Under the pieces are notes generated by a model. That model was not told where the DNA came from and ran no database searches. It saw only the letters and a list, made by a program, of their open reading frames with translations. Positions 1 through 9,326 of a stretch of DNA of 64,000 bases are shown piece by piece (position 1 is the first letter of the stretch; the number at the start of each line of letters is the position of its first letter). A program made the position numbers and the translations under genes. Source of the stretch: an uncultured Bacteroidales bacterium (GTDB lineage: Bacteria; Bacteroidota; Bacteroidia; Bacteroidales; UBA932); the NCBI GenBank assembly GCA_900317925.1, contig ONIQ01000002.1, forward strand, positions 1 to 64,000, read 5' to 3'.

Positions 1-11
1 AAGAATTTCAC

Positions 12-19
12 TACTTTTG
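12..19 (+). promoter_or_regulatory. Bacteroidetes -7 box upstream of the Na/Pi symporter
   Basis: TACTTTTG matches the Bacteroidetes -7 consensus TAnnTTTG. It ends 22 bases before the ATG at 42, giving a leader of roughly 15-20 nt. The -33 element would lie outside the window. Confidence 0.5.
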
Positions 20-41
20 TGTGATTATATAAAAACAGCAT

Positions 42-1772
42 ATGATTGTTCTCCAGACCTTGACTTTGCTCGGAGCGATGTGCCTCTTCCTCTATGGCAT
101 GACGCTCATGAGCGAAGGTCTCCAGAAAGCGGCGGGCGATTCGTTGCGCTCTTTCCTGTCGTCGATGACGTCCACGTCTTTCAAAGGGATCCTGACGGGT
201 ATCATCATTACCGCCCTGATCCAGTCATCCAGCGGAACCACCGTCATGGTGGTGAGCATGGTCAATGCGGGCCTGCTGGCCCTGGGCAACGCCATCGGCG
301 TGATCATGGGCGCCCACATCGGTACCACGGCAACGGCCTGGTTGATTTCCTTCTTCGGATTCAGTTTCAACATTGCCTCCTTTGCCATCCCGCTCATTGC
401 GCTGGGATTCGCAATGACCATGTCGCAGAACAACCGCACCAAGAGCTTCGGCCAGTTCATCATCGGTTTCGCCCTCCTGTTCATCGGCCTGGCGACCATG
501 AAAGACTCCGTTCCGGATCTGAACCGCTATCCCGAGGCCCTGGCCTTCGTGAAGAACCTGACCAGCTTCGGCTTCGGCAGCGTGCTCATTTTCACCGTGG
601 TAGGTGCCGTGCTGACCATGATCCTGCAAGCCTCCAGCGCCGCCATGGCCCTCACGATGGTCTTCCTGGCCAACGGGTGGATCAGCTTCGACATGGCCTG
701 CGCCATGGTGCTGGGTGAAAATATCGGTACCACCATCACCGCCCTCATTGCGGCGGCCGTGGCCAACTATTCCGCCAAACGGGCGGCCGTGGCCCATACG
801 CTCATCAACATCATCGGCGTGATTGTGGCCCTGGTCTTCTTCCATCCGCTTATCAAGCTGGTGGGCGCCATGGTAACCTGGATCGGCCTGCCCGACCCGG
901 TGACCACCTTTACAGGCGATGCCGACATCACCCTCACCCCCACGCTGCAGAGTTCCATGCTCTACGGCCTGTGCTTCCTGCATACGGTGTTCAATTTCGC
1001 CAATACCTTCCTGCTGGTGTGGTTCATCCCGCAACTGGAAATGGCGGTTAAGCGCATCATCCCGACCCCGGCGGGAGAAGAAGAAGTCTTCCGGCTCCAA
1101 TACATCCAGGGCGGCCCGCTCTCGACGGCGGAACTCTCGCTGGACGAGGCCAAGCAGGAAATTATCCACTTTGGTGAAATCTGCTACAAAGGCTTCGGCT
1201 ACGTGCGCAAGGCCATCAACGAACCGGATCCGGCCGCCTTTGCCAAACTTCAGGAGAAACTGATTAAGTACGAGGAGATTACAGACCGGATTGAATTCGA
1301 AATCGCCTCTTATTTGGGCGAGGTGAGCAAGGGCGAAATCTCGGCCGTGTCGGCCAGCCGCATCAAGGGCATGTACAAGATTATCGGCGAAATGGAGAGT
1401 CTGGGCGATTCCGGCGAAGCCATCGGCCGGATGCTCAAGCGCGCCCACGATCACAACAAGCGCTTCGACGAAGCGATGCTCAAGAAACTGAACCGCCTGA
1501 TGGACCTGCTGGACGATGCGTACAAGGCCATGATCGAGAATCTGAACAAGCGCTACTCCTCGCTGAAGGATATCACCAACGCGCAGGATGCCGAGTACAA
1601 TATCAACGAGTACCGCAATGAACTGCGCGAGGAGCACATCGTGAATATCGAAAAAGAGAGCTACAATTACCAGACGGGCGTGTTCTATATGGATATCGTG
1701 GCCGAGCTGGAGAAGATGGGTGACTTTATCATCAACATTTCCGAGGCGCAGATTGAAGAAAATGAAGACTAG
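42..1772 (+). CDS. Na+/phosphate cotransporter family protein with PhoU-like tail
   Basis: A 576-residue inner-membrane protein of the NptA/YjbB (PF02690) family, expected to couple Na+ entry to phosphate movement. The two inverted half-repeats are marked by the signature motifs QSSSGTT (residues 61-67) and QASSAAM (195-201), each within hydrophobic helices. From about residue 350 the protein turns soluble and alpha-helical with heptad-like, charged segments resembling PhoU, as in many bacterial members. The ATG at 42 follows a good -7 box. The stop overlaps the start of the next gene, so the two are probably translated from one mRNA. Direction of transport cannot be told from sequence. Confidence 0.92.
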   Translation: MIVLQTLTLLGAMCLFLYGMTLMSEGLQKAAGDSLRSFLSSMTSTSFKGILTGIIITALIQSSSGTTVMVVSMVNAGLLALGNAIGVIMGAHIGTTATAWLISFFGFSFNIASFAIPLIALGFAMTMSQNNRTKSFGQFIIGFALLFIGLATMKDSVPDLNRYPEALAFVKNLTSFGFGSVLIFTVVGAVLTMILQASSAAMALTMVFLANGWISFDMACAMVLGENIGTTITALIAAAVANYSAKRAAVAHTLINIIGVIVALVFFHPLIKLVGAMVTWIGLPDPVTTFTGDADITLTPTLQSSMLYGLCFLHTVFNFANTFLLVWFIPQLEMAVKRIIPTPAGEEEVFRLQYIQGGPLSTAELSLDEAKQEIIHFGEICYKGFGYVRKAINEPDPAAFAKLQEKLIKYEEITDRIEFEIASYLGEVSKGEISAVSASRIKGMYKIIGEMESLGDSGEAIGRMLKRAHDHNKRFDEAMLKKLNRLMDLLDDAYKAMIENLNKRYSSLKDITNAQDAEYNINEYRNELREEHIVNIEKESYNYQTGVFYMDIVAELEKMGDFIINISEAQIEENED

Positions 1773-2679
1773 GATTCTGGGCTTGCTGGCCGGGCTTTGC
1801 CTGCTGGCGTGCGGCCCGCGGAAAACGGCCGCCCCTGCCGAGGTGGCTTTCCCTTCCCGGCTGGATATCCCGTCCGTTTATTCCGACCCGGCAGAGCGGG
1901 CCGCCTTCGTGGCCTCGCACTACTGGGATGCCTTCCTGGCCCTGGACGGCGCCTGCGATACGGCCCGGCTGCACGGGGTCCGGAGGGAAGATGTGCAACA
2001 AGCCTACGGAACCTGGGTAGCCATCCTGGAACAAGCCTGCCTCCTGGATGACGCTTCGGCCGCCGTGGCGAAGCTTTTCGACAAAGCCCGGGCCGACACG
2101 GCCGTCCTGTCCGCCCTGGACGGCTGGGCGGACAAGTATTTATACGACCCGAACTCCCCTGTCCGGAACGAGGACCTCTACCTCCCGTGGGTGCGTGCGC
2201 GGGCCGCATCGCCCCTGCGTCAGGCGGCGGACGATTATACCATCAAGATGTGTTCGCTGAACCGCATCGGCACCCCTGCGGCGGATTTCCCGTTCACCGA
2301 CCTGAAAGGGCGTATCCGCACGCTGTACGGCATCAAGGCCGATTTTACCGTGCTGTTTTTCAGCAATCCCGGCTGCCCGGCCTGCCACGACATCGTGGAA
2401 CGCATCCGGGCGCTGCCGAACGTGGAGAAGGCCATCGAAGAGGGGCGGCTGGCAGTGGTCAATGTTTATATAGACCAGGAAGTGGCCAAATGGCTGGAGC
2501 TTTCCGGCGAGTATCCGCGCTCCTGGATTTGCGGATACGACCATAACTACCTGATACGCAGCGACGTTCTCTACAACGTCCGCGCCATCCCCTCCCTCTA
2601 TCTGCTGGACGCGGATAAAAAAGTTCTCCTGAAGGATACCCCCCAGGAGAACGTTCTTGGATTTATCCGCGGCTTATAA
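1762..2679 (+). CDS. DUF5106-like thioredoxin-fold lipoprotein
   Basis: A 305-residue lipoprotein. The signal peptide ends in a lipobox with Cys17 (LLAC). A helical region of about 150 residues, resembling the DUF5106 domain that Bacteroidetes place before thioredoxin folds, precedes a C-terminal thioredoxin-like domain. The redox motif is CPAC (Cys205, Cys208), and the expected cis-proline lies in the RAIPSLYLL segment. It probably works as a thiol oxidoreductase at the cell envelope. The start chosen (ATG 1762) lies inside the last codons of the Na/Pi symporter and gives a clean n-region (MKTR). An upstream in-frame start would put charged residues before the signal. Substrate unknown. Confidence 0.75.
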   Translation: MKTRILGLLAGLCLLACGPRKTAAPAEVAFPSRLDIPSVYSDPAERAAFVASHYWDAFLALDGACDTARLHGVRREDVQQAYGTWVAILEQACLLDDASAAVAKLFDKARADTAVLSALDGWADKYLYDPNSPVRNEDLYLPWVRARAASPLRQAADDYTIKMCSLNRIGTPAADFPFTDLKGRIRTLYGIKADFTVLFFSNPGCPACHDIVERIRALPNVEKAIEEGRLAVVNVYIDQEVAKWLELSGEYPRSWICGYDHNYLIRSDVLYNVRAIPSLYLLDADKKVLLKDTPQENVLGFIRGL

Positions 2680-2719
2680 GCTAGGCTGCCCCCGAAAACG
2701 GACCCTGGAAGGCGTCTCC

Positions 2720-2850
2720 TCTGGGGCCCAAGTGATTCTACCCTCGGTGAAACGAAGGAGGGTACCCTCAAAAATGGCCCCAAACGTGGCAGGTCCCTTT
2801 CAGGAAAGGGTTGCCGTCCACCAAATGAGGCGTTTTGGTGGATGGCAAAG
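2720..2850. other. Structured non-coding spacer with nested inverted repeats
   Basis: The 343-base gap between the lipoprotein and galM holds no convincing gene. It carries several inverted repeats. TGGGGCC (2722-2728) pairs with GGCCCCA (2776-2782). TACCCTC (2739-2745) pairs with GAGGGTA (2758-2764), and 2758-2769 is itself a 12-bp palindrome. CCCTTTC (2795-2801) pairs with GAAAGGG (2804-2810). A 15-bp stem (2811-2825 with 2834-2848, one G-T wobble, 8-base loop) is the strongest. None is followed by a T-run on either strand, so these are not simple terminators. This could be a structured RNA or a repeat element; I do not recognise the family. Confidence 0.4.
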
Positions 2851-2991
2851 GTAAAGCAGCGAACGAAGGCGGTGGGCAGGGGTCGCAAGGCGTGCCGGTG
2901 CGGCATGAGGCGACATTCCGGCTACAGATTTCATTGTGGAATACTGATTGTTCACAAGATAAGGATTTTCGGAATAATTCTGAATTTTTTT

Positions 2992-2999
2992 TATCTTTG
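2992..2999 (+). promoter_or_regulatory. -7 box for galM
   Basis: TATCTTTG fits TAnnTTTG and ends 23 bases before the galM ATG at 3023. It supports that start over the upstream in-frame alternative at 2999, which would lie in the promoter. The region just upstream is T-rich with no clear TTTG at the right spacing. Confidence 0.55.
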
Positions 3000-3022
3000 T
3001 GTATCAACAAATTTGTCGCCTT

Positions 3023-4072
3023 ATGAAAATCACGAAAGAAATATGGGGCCGGACCCCGGAAGGAAATGATATTCACCGATATACGCTGGAAAATAGCAAG
3101 GGCTGCTTCGTGCGGCTGTGCAACGTGGGCGCGGCCATCGTGAGCATCGGCGTACCCGACCGCGACGGCAAGGTGGCCGATGTGGTGCTGGGCTATCCCG
3201 ATCCGCTCTCCTATTTCGCGGACGGGCCGTGCTCGGGCAAGGTGCCGGGCCGATTCGCCAACCGCATTGCCAAGGGCAAATTCTCTCTGGACGGCAAGGA
3301 ATACACCCTCCCAATCAACAATGGTCCCAACCACCTGCACGGCGGGCCGCAGGGCTTCCAGAACCAGGTCTGGGATAGTCGCATCCAGGGCGACGCCGTG
3401 GAGTTCCTGTATTTTTCGGCCGATGGCGAAGCGGGCTACCCGGGCAACCTGAAAGCGGTGGCGCACTACGAGTGGGGCGAGGACAACGCCCTCAAGCTCA
3501 CCCTCACGGCCGAAACCGACGCCCCCACGGTGGTAAACCTCACGAATCACGTGTATTTCAACCTCAACGGCGAGGGTAGCGGCACGGTACTGGATCATCA
3601 GTTGCAGCTGAACGCATCGGTCTATCTGCCCACCGATGAGACGCTGATCCCGCTGGGCGAGCCGGATCCGGTTGCCGGGACGCCGATGGATTTCCTGGAG
3701 CCGAAGACGATCGGCCGGGATATCCAGGAGGATTTCCCTGCCTTGAAATACGGCAAGGGTTACGACAACTGCTTCCTGATTGACGGCTGGGAGGCCGGTC
3801 AGCTGCAAAGCGCCGCCACCCTGTACAGCCCCGAAAGCGGACGGGCCCTGGAGGTACTGACCACCCAGCCCGCCGTCCAGATTTATACCGGAAACTGGCT
3901 TGCCGGCTGCCCCCGGGCCAAATGCGGCCGGAGTTATTTCGATTACGAGGGGGTGGCCATCGAATGCCAGCACTGCCCCGACAGTCCCAATAAACCGGAG
4001 TATCCCACAACGGTCCTGCGGCCCGGTGAAATCTACGAAGAAGCCATCATCTTTGCTTTTTCGGTCCGCTAA
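3023..4072 (+). CDS. galM: Aldose 1-epimerase (galactose mutarotase)
   Basis: A 349-residue cytosolic enzyme (no signal peptide) that interconverts alpha and beta anomers of galactose or glucose, feeding the Leloir pathway. The family's catalytic landmarks are all visible: NHLHGG (His104, His106), the NLTNHVYFNL block (His176) and the base glutamate in GVAIECQH (Glu314). Length is typical of the family. It ends convergently with the AraC-type regulator, the two 3' ends sharing four bases, so no terminator separates them. No other galactose genes are adjacent. Confidence 0.93.
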   Translation: MKITKEIWGRTPEGNDIHRYTLENSKGCFVRLCNVGAAIVSIGVPDRDGKVADVVLGYPDPLSYFADGPCSGKVPGRFANRIAKGKFSLDGKEYTLPINNGPNHLHGGPQGFQNQVWDSRIQGDAVEFLYFSADGEAGYPGNLKAVAHYEWGEDNALKLTLTAETDAPTVVNLTNHVYFNLNGEGSGTVLDHQLQLNASVYLPTDETLIPLGEPDPVAGTPMDFLEPKTIGRDIQEDFPALKYGKGYDNCFLIDGWEAGQLQSAATLYSPESGRALEVLTTQPAVQIYTGNWLAGCPRAKCGRSYFDYEGVAIECQHCPDSPNKPEYPTTVLRPGEIYEEAIIFAFSVR

Positions 4073-5124
4073 CGGTGCTCTTTGAGCCACGCCAGGGGCG
4101 ACAGACCGGTGCGGGCATAGAAATTACGGAAAAATGCCGATTCGCTGGAGAAGCCCGCTTCTTCAGCGATTTCGCTCAAGGAGGGAGCCGCTTCGGCGGC
4201 CAGCAGCAGGCTTTTCGCCTCTTCGATGCGCCAGGTGTTGATGTAATCTGAAAAAGACTGCCCGCATTCGCGGTTGAACCATTGCGACACATAGGTGCGA
4301 TTGCTGCCCACGGCAGCGGCCACATCGGTGATTTTCAATCCTTTCTGCCGATAAAGCCGGTTTTCTACCATCAGCCGGCGGATGCGTTCGCCGAAGGTAT
4401 CGGCATCGCCCGGCCCTTCCTCCGCGTCCTGGGTTTCTGCCGTCATTTCCTCGGCCGATGACGGCTGACGGCTGCCTACATACAGGATGGCGAACTGGAG
4501 CGAACCGAACAGAAGGGACGGAATGGCAATCCGCATGGAACAACTGAAATAATCCCGGCCGATGACGTTGGCGACGAAGGCCAGCAGCGCCAGCGAGAGG
4601 AAAACCAGCATCAGGATGCGCACCGGGCGGGTAGAATGGTTCTCGGGATCGGAATAGAACCCCTCGACCCAACGGTCGAACCGCTGCAGGCGGCGCAGGC
4701 CGAACCAGGCTACGGGAATGATTTCCAGCGGGGTGAGAATTTTCGTGACGAGCGGCACCGCCGAGGTGTCTTTTCCAAGCAGGAGCAAGACCGCCGCCAG
4801 CAGGCTTGTCAGGACGGCGGGCAGGAGCCAGAGCGCATCGCGCCAGGAAATTCCGTCCTTTTCTGTTAACGACTTGATATACAGATAGTAAACTACGTAG
4901 CAAGCCAGCGTACAGAAGGAGTAGAGGACATCGACCGGACCGAAGGCCGTGTGCGGCCCCATGAAATGCCAGGCGTGACAGCCATACAAGAGGGTGCACA
5001 CGAGGGCGTACGCCGCCAGGACCCGCTGTTCACGCCCGCGACGGGACAGCGCGCAGTCCAGCGTAAGGATGGCCAGCCAAACCAGGCAGATCAGCAAGGG
5101 AAGAACGATGAAAAAGGCCTTCAT
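4069..5124 (-). CDS. Membrane-bound AraC-family transcriptional regulator
   Basis: A 351-residue protein with an N-terminal half made of about six or seven hydrophobic helices (to about residue 220), followed by a charged linker and a C-terminal AraC/XylS double helix-turn-helix. The HTH includes [22 protein letters not shown] and the second-helix signature [14 protein letters not shown], with the conserved G-SPLAW end. It therefore senses at or in the inner membrane and binds DNA directly. The ATG at 5124 is preferred because a -7 box lies immediately upstream at 5143-5150, which rules out the longer frame from 5166. Target genes unknown; galM is only a convergent neighbour. Confidence 0.82.
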   Translation of the reverse strand: MKAFFIVLPLLICLVWLAILTLDCALSRRGREQRVLAAYALVCTLLYGCHAWHFMGPHTAFGPVDVLYSFCTLACYVVYYLYIKSLTEKDGISWRDALWLLPAVLTSLLAAVLLLLGKDTSAVPLVTKILTPLEIIPVAWFGLRRLQRFDRWVEGFYSDPENHSTRPVRILMLVFLSLALLAFVANVIGRDYFSCSMRIAIPSLLFGSLQFAILYVGSRQPSSAEEMTAETQDAEEGPGDADTFGERIRRLMVENRLYRQKGLKITDVAAAVGSNRTYVSQWFNRECGQSFSDYINTWRIEEAKSLLLAAEAAPSLSEIAEEAGFSSESAFFRNFYARTGLSPLAWLKEHR

Positions 5125-5142
5125 ATCCACAAATCGCTTTGA

Positions 5143-5150
5143 CAAAGATA
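5143..5150 (-). promoter_or_regulatory. -7 box for the AraC-type regulator
   Basis: The minus strand reads TATCTTTG (plus CAAAGATA), 18 bases upstream of the ATG at 5124. The 218-base spacer to thyA holds this promoter and the thyA promoter on the other strand. Confidence 0.55.
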
Positions 5151-5307
5151 ATAAAAAAGAAGACATCCCGCGTCTTTGCGATATGCCTTCCAGGGAATTA
5201 TAACGGTAGGGTTAGAATTTATTTGACGCAAAGATATCCAATCCCGGTGCATACGCGCTCGCAAATAGTAAAATTGAATTGGCAAATCGTAAAATTACGG
5301 GTTGTAT

Positions 5308-5338
5308 TTTGGATTTTGGGAGGAATCCCGTATCTTTA
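5308..5338 (+). promoter_or_regulatory. thyA promoter (TTTG-N19-TATCTTTA)
   Basis: TTTG at 5308-5311 and TATCTTTA at 5331-5338 are separated by exactly 19 bases, the Bacteroidetes sigma-A-type arrangement. The -7 box ends four bases before the thyA ATG, so the mRNA should be leaderless or nearly so. Confidence 0.75.
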
Positions 5339-5342
5339 CGAT

Positions 5343-6137
5343 ATGAAACAATATCTCGACCTGCTGCGACATATCATGGAAGACGGGACGGTGAAGCATG
5401 ACCGGACCGGCGTGGGCACGAAAAGCGTGTTCGGCTACCAGATGCGGTTCGACCTGAGCAAGGGTTTCCCCCTGCTCACCACCAAGAAGGTACACCTGAA
5501 ATCCATCATCTATGAATTGCTCTGGTTTATCTCAGGCGATACCAATATCAAATACTTGAAAGACCACGGTGTAAGCATCTGGGATGAGTGGGCCGATGAA
5601 AACGGCGATCTGGGACCGGTCTATGGCCATCAGTGGCGCTCCTGGCCCGCCCCGGACGGCCGGAGCATTGACCAGCTCTCGCAGGTAGTGGACCTGATCC
5701 GGAATCATCCCGACTCGCGACGGATGCTGGTGTGTGCCTGGAATCCGGGCGAAGTGGACAAGATGGCCCTGCCGCCCTGCCACTGCCTCTTCCAGTTCTA
5801 CGTGGCCGACGGGAAACTCTCCTGCCAACTGTATCAGCGCAGTGCCGATACCTTCCTGGGCGTGCCGTTCAACATCGCCTCGTACGCCCTGCTGACCCTG
5901 ATGATCGCCCAGGTGACCGGCCTGCAGCCGGGAGAATTCATCCACACCACCGGCGATACGCACATCTACCTGAATCATTTCGAGCAGGTGGCCACCCAGC
6001 TTTCCCGGGAGCCGCGTGCGTTGCCGACCATGCACCTCAACCCGGCGGTAAAAGACCTCTATGATTTTAAGTATGAGGACTTTACCCTGGAAGGATACGA
6101 CCCTTGGCCCACCATCAAAGCCCCTGTTGCCGTATGA
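5343..6137 (+). CDS. thyA: Thymidylate synthase
   Basis: Makes dTMP from dUMP using methylene-tetrahydrofolate. The chosen ATG gives 264 residues, the length of the E. coli enzyme. The catalytic cysteine falls at Cys146 in [12 protein letters not shown], and the dUMP-binding segments [17 protein letters not shown] and HIYLNH are intact. A longer in-frame opening from 5139 is rejected because it would run through the promoter. The stop overlaps the dihydrofolate reductase start (ATGA), so synthesis and recycling of the folate cofactor are translationally coupled. Confidence 0.97.
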   Translation: MKQYLDLLRHIMEDGTVKHDRTGVGTKSVFGYQMRFDLSKGFPLLTTKKVHLKSIIYELLWFISGDTNIKYLKDHGVSIWDEWADENGDLGPVYGHQWRSWPAPDGRSIDQLSQVVDLIRNHPDSRRMLVCAWNPGEVDKMALPPCHCLFQFYVADGKLSCQLYQRSADTFLGVPFNIASYALLTLMIAQVTGLQPGEFIHTTGDTHIYLNHFEQVATQLSREPRALPTMHLNPAVKDLYDFKYEDFTLEGYDPWPTIKAPVAV

Positions 6138-6625
6138 CAAAGAACCTTATCGTGGCCATTGCCGACAATTATGCAATCGGCCGCAAAAACCAGTTGCTGT
6201 GGCATATTTCCGAAGACCTGCAGTATTTCAAGAAAACCACCACGGGCTGCCCCGTGATCATGGGCTACATGACCTATCTTTCCATCGGGCGTCCCCTCCC
6301 GAAACGGAAGAATATCGTCATTTCCATCTTCCCGTGGCCCGATGCCCCGGAGGGTGTGACGGTGGTGGGTTCGCTCGCCGAGGCCTATGCGGCGGCCGGT
6401 GACGGCGACGTCTTCGTAATGGGCGGCGGCGAGACCTATCGCAACGCCCTTCCGACCGCGGACAAACTGTATATCACGCACGTACATACCATCATTGAGG
6501 ATGCCGATACCTGGTTCCCCCTTATCGATCCGGCCATTTGGGAGGTGGAAAAGACCTCCGAGGTAAAGACCGATCCGGAAAGCGGCTATCCTTTTGAATT
6601 CACCGTGTACCGCCGCAAGCGGTAA
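6134..6625 (+). CDS. folA: Dihydrofolate reductase
   Basis: A 163-residue enzyme that regenerates tetrahydrofolate from the dihydrofolate released by ThyA. The catalytic acid is Glu27 in [14 protein letters not shown], replacing the E. coli Asp as in many bacteria. The NADPH-binding GGG ([12 protein letters not shown]) is present. Start is the ATG that shares ATGA with the thyA stop. A gap of 23 bases leads to the first SNF transporter, which may be co-transcribed. Confidence 0.96.
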   Translation: MTKNLIVAIADNYAIGRKNQLLWHISEDLQYFKKTTTGCPVIMGYMTYLSIGRPLPKRKNIVISIFPWPDAPEGVTVVGSLAEAYAAAGDGDVFVMGGGETYRNALPTADKLYITHVHTIIEDADTWFPLIDPAIWEVEKTSEVKTDPESGYPFEFTVYRRKR

Positions 6626-6648
6626 TACGCGCCAAACGAACTTAACAG

Positions 6649-7971
6649 ATGAAACCCAGAGAGCATTTCGGCGGCCGCGCGGCCGTCATCATGGCCCTTG
6701 CCGGATCTGCCATCGGACTCGGCAATATCTGGCGTTTTCCCTACATGGTGGGTGAAAACGGCGGTGCGGCCTTCATTTTGGTGTATATCCTGGCCACCCT
6801 GCTGCTTCTGCTGCCCATGTTCCTGGCCGAGTCGGTGATCGGACGTCGGAGCCGGGCCAATGCCTTTGGTGCCATGAAGGCCCTCGCTCCCCATTCCCGG
6901 TGGAAATGGACGGGCCTCTTTGTCGTCATTACCCCCATGATCGTGCTGTCTTATTACAGTGTGGTGGGCGGCTGGGCCCTGGGGTACTTCGGGATGTCCC
7001 TGACGGGCGGCTTCCTCCAATCCGACCCGGAAGCCCTGCATGGCGTGTTCGGCTCTTTCCTGGACTCGTCCTGGAAACCGGTGGTCTGCTTTACGGCCTT
7101 CCTGGCCATTTCCTGCCTGATTGTGGCGGGCGGCGTGAAGAGCGGTATCGAGAAATTCAGCAAATACAGCATTCCCGTGCTGTTCCTGATGATTGTGACC
7201 ATGGCGGTGTTTTCCCTGTCGCTGCCGGGTGCGGCCGAGGGGGTCCGCTACCTGATCCGGCCCGATTTTTCGAAACTGACCGCCTCGGCCGTGGCGGCCG
7301 CCGTGGGACAGGGTTTTTTCTCCCTCTCGCTGGGAATGGGAATCGTGATCACCTATTCATCTTATGTGAAACCCACCGAGAATCTGGTGGCGTCCGGTTT
7401 GGGAACCGCTGTCGCCGACCTGCTTTTCGCCTTGCTGGCGGGTTTCGCCGTGATGCCGGCGGTTTTTGCGGCGGGCATCGAACCGGCTGCCGGACCGGGA
7501 CTGGTATTTGAGACCCTGCCTTATATTTTTGCCAAAATGGGCGTGGATCTGCCCTTCCTGAGCGCTGTGGCGGCCTTCCTCTTTTTTGCCGCCCTGCTCA
7601 TTGCCGCCCTTACGTCCAGCATCTCGCTGACCGAGGTCTGTGTGGCTTATCTGGTAGAAGAAAGGGGCCTGAAGCGCGGCTGGGCCTGCCTGCTTACCTT
7701 CCTGGTTACCTGGCTGCTGGGGTTGTGCTGTGTCTTCGGACCGGGCGTCCTGGATTTCCTCGACTCTTTCTCGTCCAATGTGCTGATGACCCTGGGCGGC
7801 CTGCTTTGCGTGGTTTTCGTGGGTTGGATCATGCCCCGGCAGGATGTTCAAGACGAACTTACGAATGGCGGAACCGTGAACCGGCGGACCTTCCGGCTGT
7901 TGTATTTCCTGATGCGTTACCTGGCCCCGCTGGCCGTGTTATCCATCTTCCTTTCTAATCTCGTTTGGTAA
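6649..7971 (+). CDS. SNF-family sodium-dependent transporter (first copy)
   Basis: A 440-residue neurotransmitter:sodium symporter family protein with about 11-12 hydrophobic helices. The N-terminal Na+/substrate site motif is conserved (AGSAIGLGNIWRFPYMVGENGGAAF, about residues 19-43), and a second unwound-helix region follows around AVGQGFFSLSLGMG. Such bacterial proteins usually move amino acids with Na+. The gene is followed directly by a paralogue whose ATG overlaps this stop by one base (TAATG). Substrate cannot be assigned. Confidence 0.9.
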   Translation: MKPREHFGGRAAVIMALAGSAIGLGNIWRFPYMVGENGGAAFILVYILATLLLLLPMFLAESVIGRRSRANAFGAMKALAPHSRWKWTGLFVVITPMIVLSYYSVVGGWALGYFGMSLTGGFLQSDPEALHGVFGSFLDSSWKPVVCFTAFLAISCLIVAGGVKSGIEKFSKYSIPVLFLMIVTMAVFSLSLPGAAEGVRYLIRPDFSKLTASAVAAAVGQGFFSLSLGMGIVITYSSYVKPTENLVASGLGTAVADLLFALLAGFAVMPAVFAAGIEPAAGPGLVFETLPYIFAKMGVDLPFLSAVAAFLFFAALLIAALTSSISLTEVCVAYLVEERGLKRGWACLLTFLVTWLLGLCCVFGPGVLDFLDSFSSNVLMTLGGLLCVVFVGWIMPRQDVQDELTNGGTVNRRTFRLLYFLMRYLAPLAVLSIFLSNLVW

Positions 7972-9326
7972 TGGCGGCAGGCAGGGAGCATTTCGGAAGT
8001 CGTTTTGCCGTCATTATGGCCATGGCGGGCAGCGCCATCGGCCTGGGCAACATCTGGCGTTTCCCCTACATGGTGGGCGAAAACGGCGGCGCAGCATTTA
8101 TTTTGGTGTACATCCTGTCCTCTTTCCTGCTGTCGCTGCCCATCTTCTTTTCCGAGTCCATTATCGGTCGGTCCACGCACGCCAATACCTTTGGCGCCAT
8201 GCGGCAGCTGGCTCCCGGCACCCCCTGGCGCTGGCTGGGCCTGCTGACCATCCTCTCCCCCGTCATCATCCTGTCCTACTATAGCGTGGTGGGCGGCTGG
8301 TCGGTGGAGTATCTGCTGAAATCGCTTGCCCTTCAGTTCCGGACCCCGGAGGCCGCGGCGGGTTTCGGCGGGTTTATCTCCTCTACCTGGGGTCCGCTGG
8401 TGTGCCATACGGTCTTTCTGGCCCTGTGCGCCGCGGTCATCCTGGGCGGCGTGAAAAGCGGCATCGAAAAATTCAGCAAACTTACCATTCCGGTGCTGTT
8501 CGTGCTCATTGTCCTGATCATGGTCTATTCCCTGTCGCTGCCGGGCGCGGCCGAAGGGGTCCGTTACCTGGTGAAGCCCGATTTTTCCAAGCTGACGGCT
8601 TCGGCGGTGGCGGCGGCCATGGGGCAGAGCTTTTTCTCGCTGTCGCTGGGCGTGGGCACCATCCTCACCTACGCCTCTTATATCCACAAAGACGAGAACC
8701 TGCTGGTTTCCGGTGCGGGAACGGCCGCTTTCGACCTGGTTTTCGCCCTGCTGGCGGGATTCGCCGTGATGCCGGCGGTTTTTGCGGCGGGTATCGAACC
8801 GGCTGCCGGACCGGGACTGGTATTTGAGACCCTGCCTTACATCTTTGCCAAAATGGGCCTTTCTTCGCCCTGGCTTTCCTCCGGCGTGGCCATCCTCTTC
8901 TTCATTACCATCCTGGTGGCGGCCCTCAGCTCGGCCATCTCCATGTTCGAGGTAGGCGTGGCCTATCTGGTGGAGGAAAAGGGAATCAGCCGCCGGACGG
9001 CCACCCTCGGCCTTTTCGCCTTTGCGTGGACCCTGGGCGCCCTGTGCTCCCTGTCCTTCGGCCCGCTGGCAGTTTTTACGCTGCTGGGCGAGACCCTGTT
9101 CAGCTTCTGTGACAAGCTCACGTCCAACTTCCTGATGACCTTCGGCGGCCTGTTGTTCACCCTGTTCGTGGGTTGGAAAATGGACAAGATGCGCGTGCGC
9201 GACGAACTCACCAACGGGGGTTCCCTGCCGGTGAACGGACGCCTGTTCGGCATCATCTATTTCATGATCAAATGGGTGGCTCCCGTGGTAATCGGGATCA
9301 TTTTCGTCACCAACCTGCTGCTGTAA
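7971..9326 (+). CDS. SNF-family sodium-dependent transporter (second copy)
   Basis: A 451-residue paralogue of the preceding gene with the same signature (AGSAIGLGNIWRFPYMVGENGG) and membrane topology. The two share a nearly identical DNA block (7435-7542 and 8751-8858), while flanking parts have diverged clearly, which suggests duplication followed by local gene conversion. The ATG at 7971 is used; the in-frame TTG six bases upstream is less likely. The last 20 bases overlap the convergent GH97 gene. Confidence 0.9.
   Translation: MAAGREHFGSRFAVIMAMAGSAIGLGNIWRFPYMVGENGGAAFILVYILSSFLLSLPIFFSESIIGRSTHANTFGAMRQLAPGTPWRWLGLLTILSPVIILSYYSVVGGWSVEYLLKSLALQFRTPEAAAGFGGFISSTWGPLVCHTVFLALCAAVILGGVKSGIEKFSKLTIPVLFVLIVLIMVYSLSLPGAAEGVRYLVKPDFSKLTASAVAAAMGQSFFSLSLGVGTILTYASYIHKDENLLVSGAGTAAFDLVFALLAGFAVMPAVFAAGIEPAAGPGLVFETLPYIFAKMGLSSPWLSSGVAILFFITILVAALSSAISMFEVGVAYLVEEKGISRRTATLGLFAFAWTLGALCSLSFGPLAVFTLLGETLFSFCDKLTSNFLMTFGGLLFTLFVGWKMDKMRVRDELTNGGSLPVNGRLFGIIYFMIKWVAPVVIGIIFVTNLLL

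Noticed and set aside
2811..2848. 15-bp hairpin as terminator of the lipoprotein gene
   Set aside because: There is no T-run on either side and the distance from the stop is about 130 bases.
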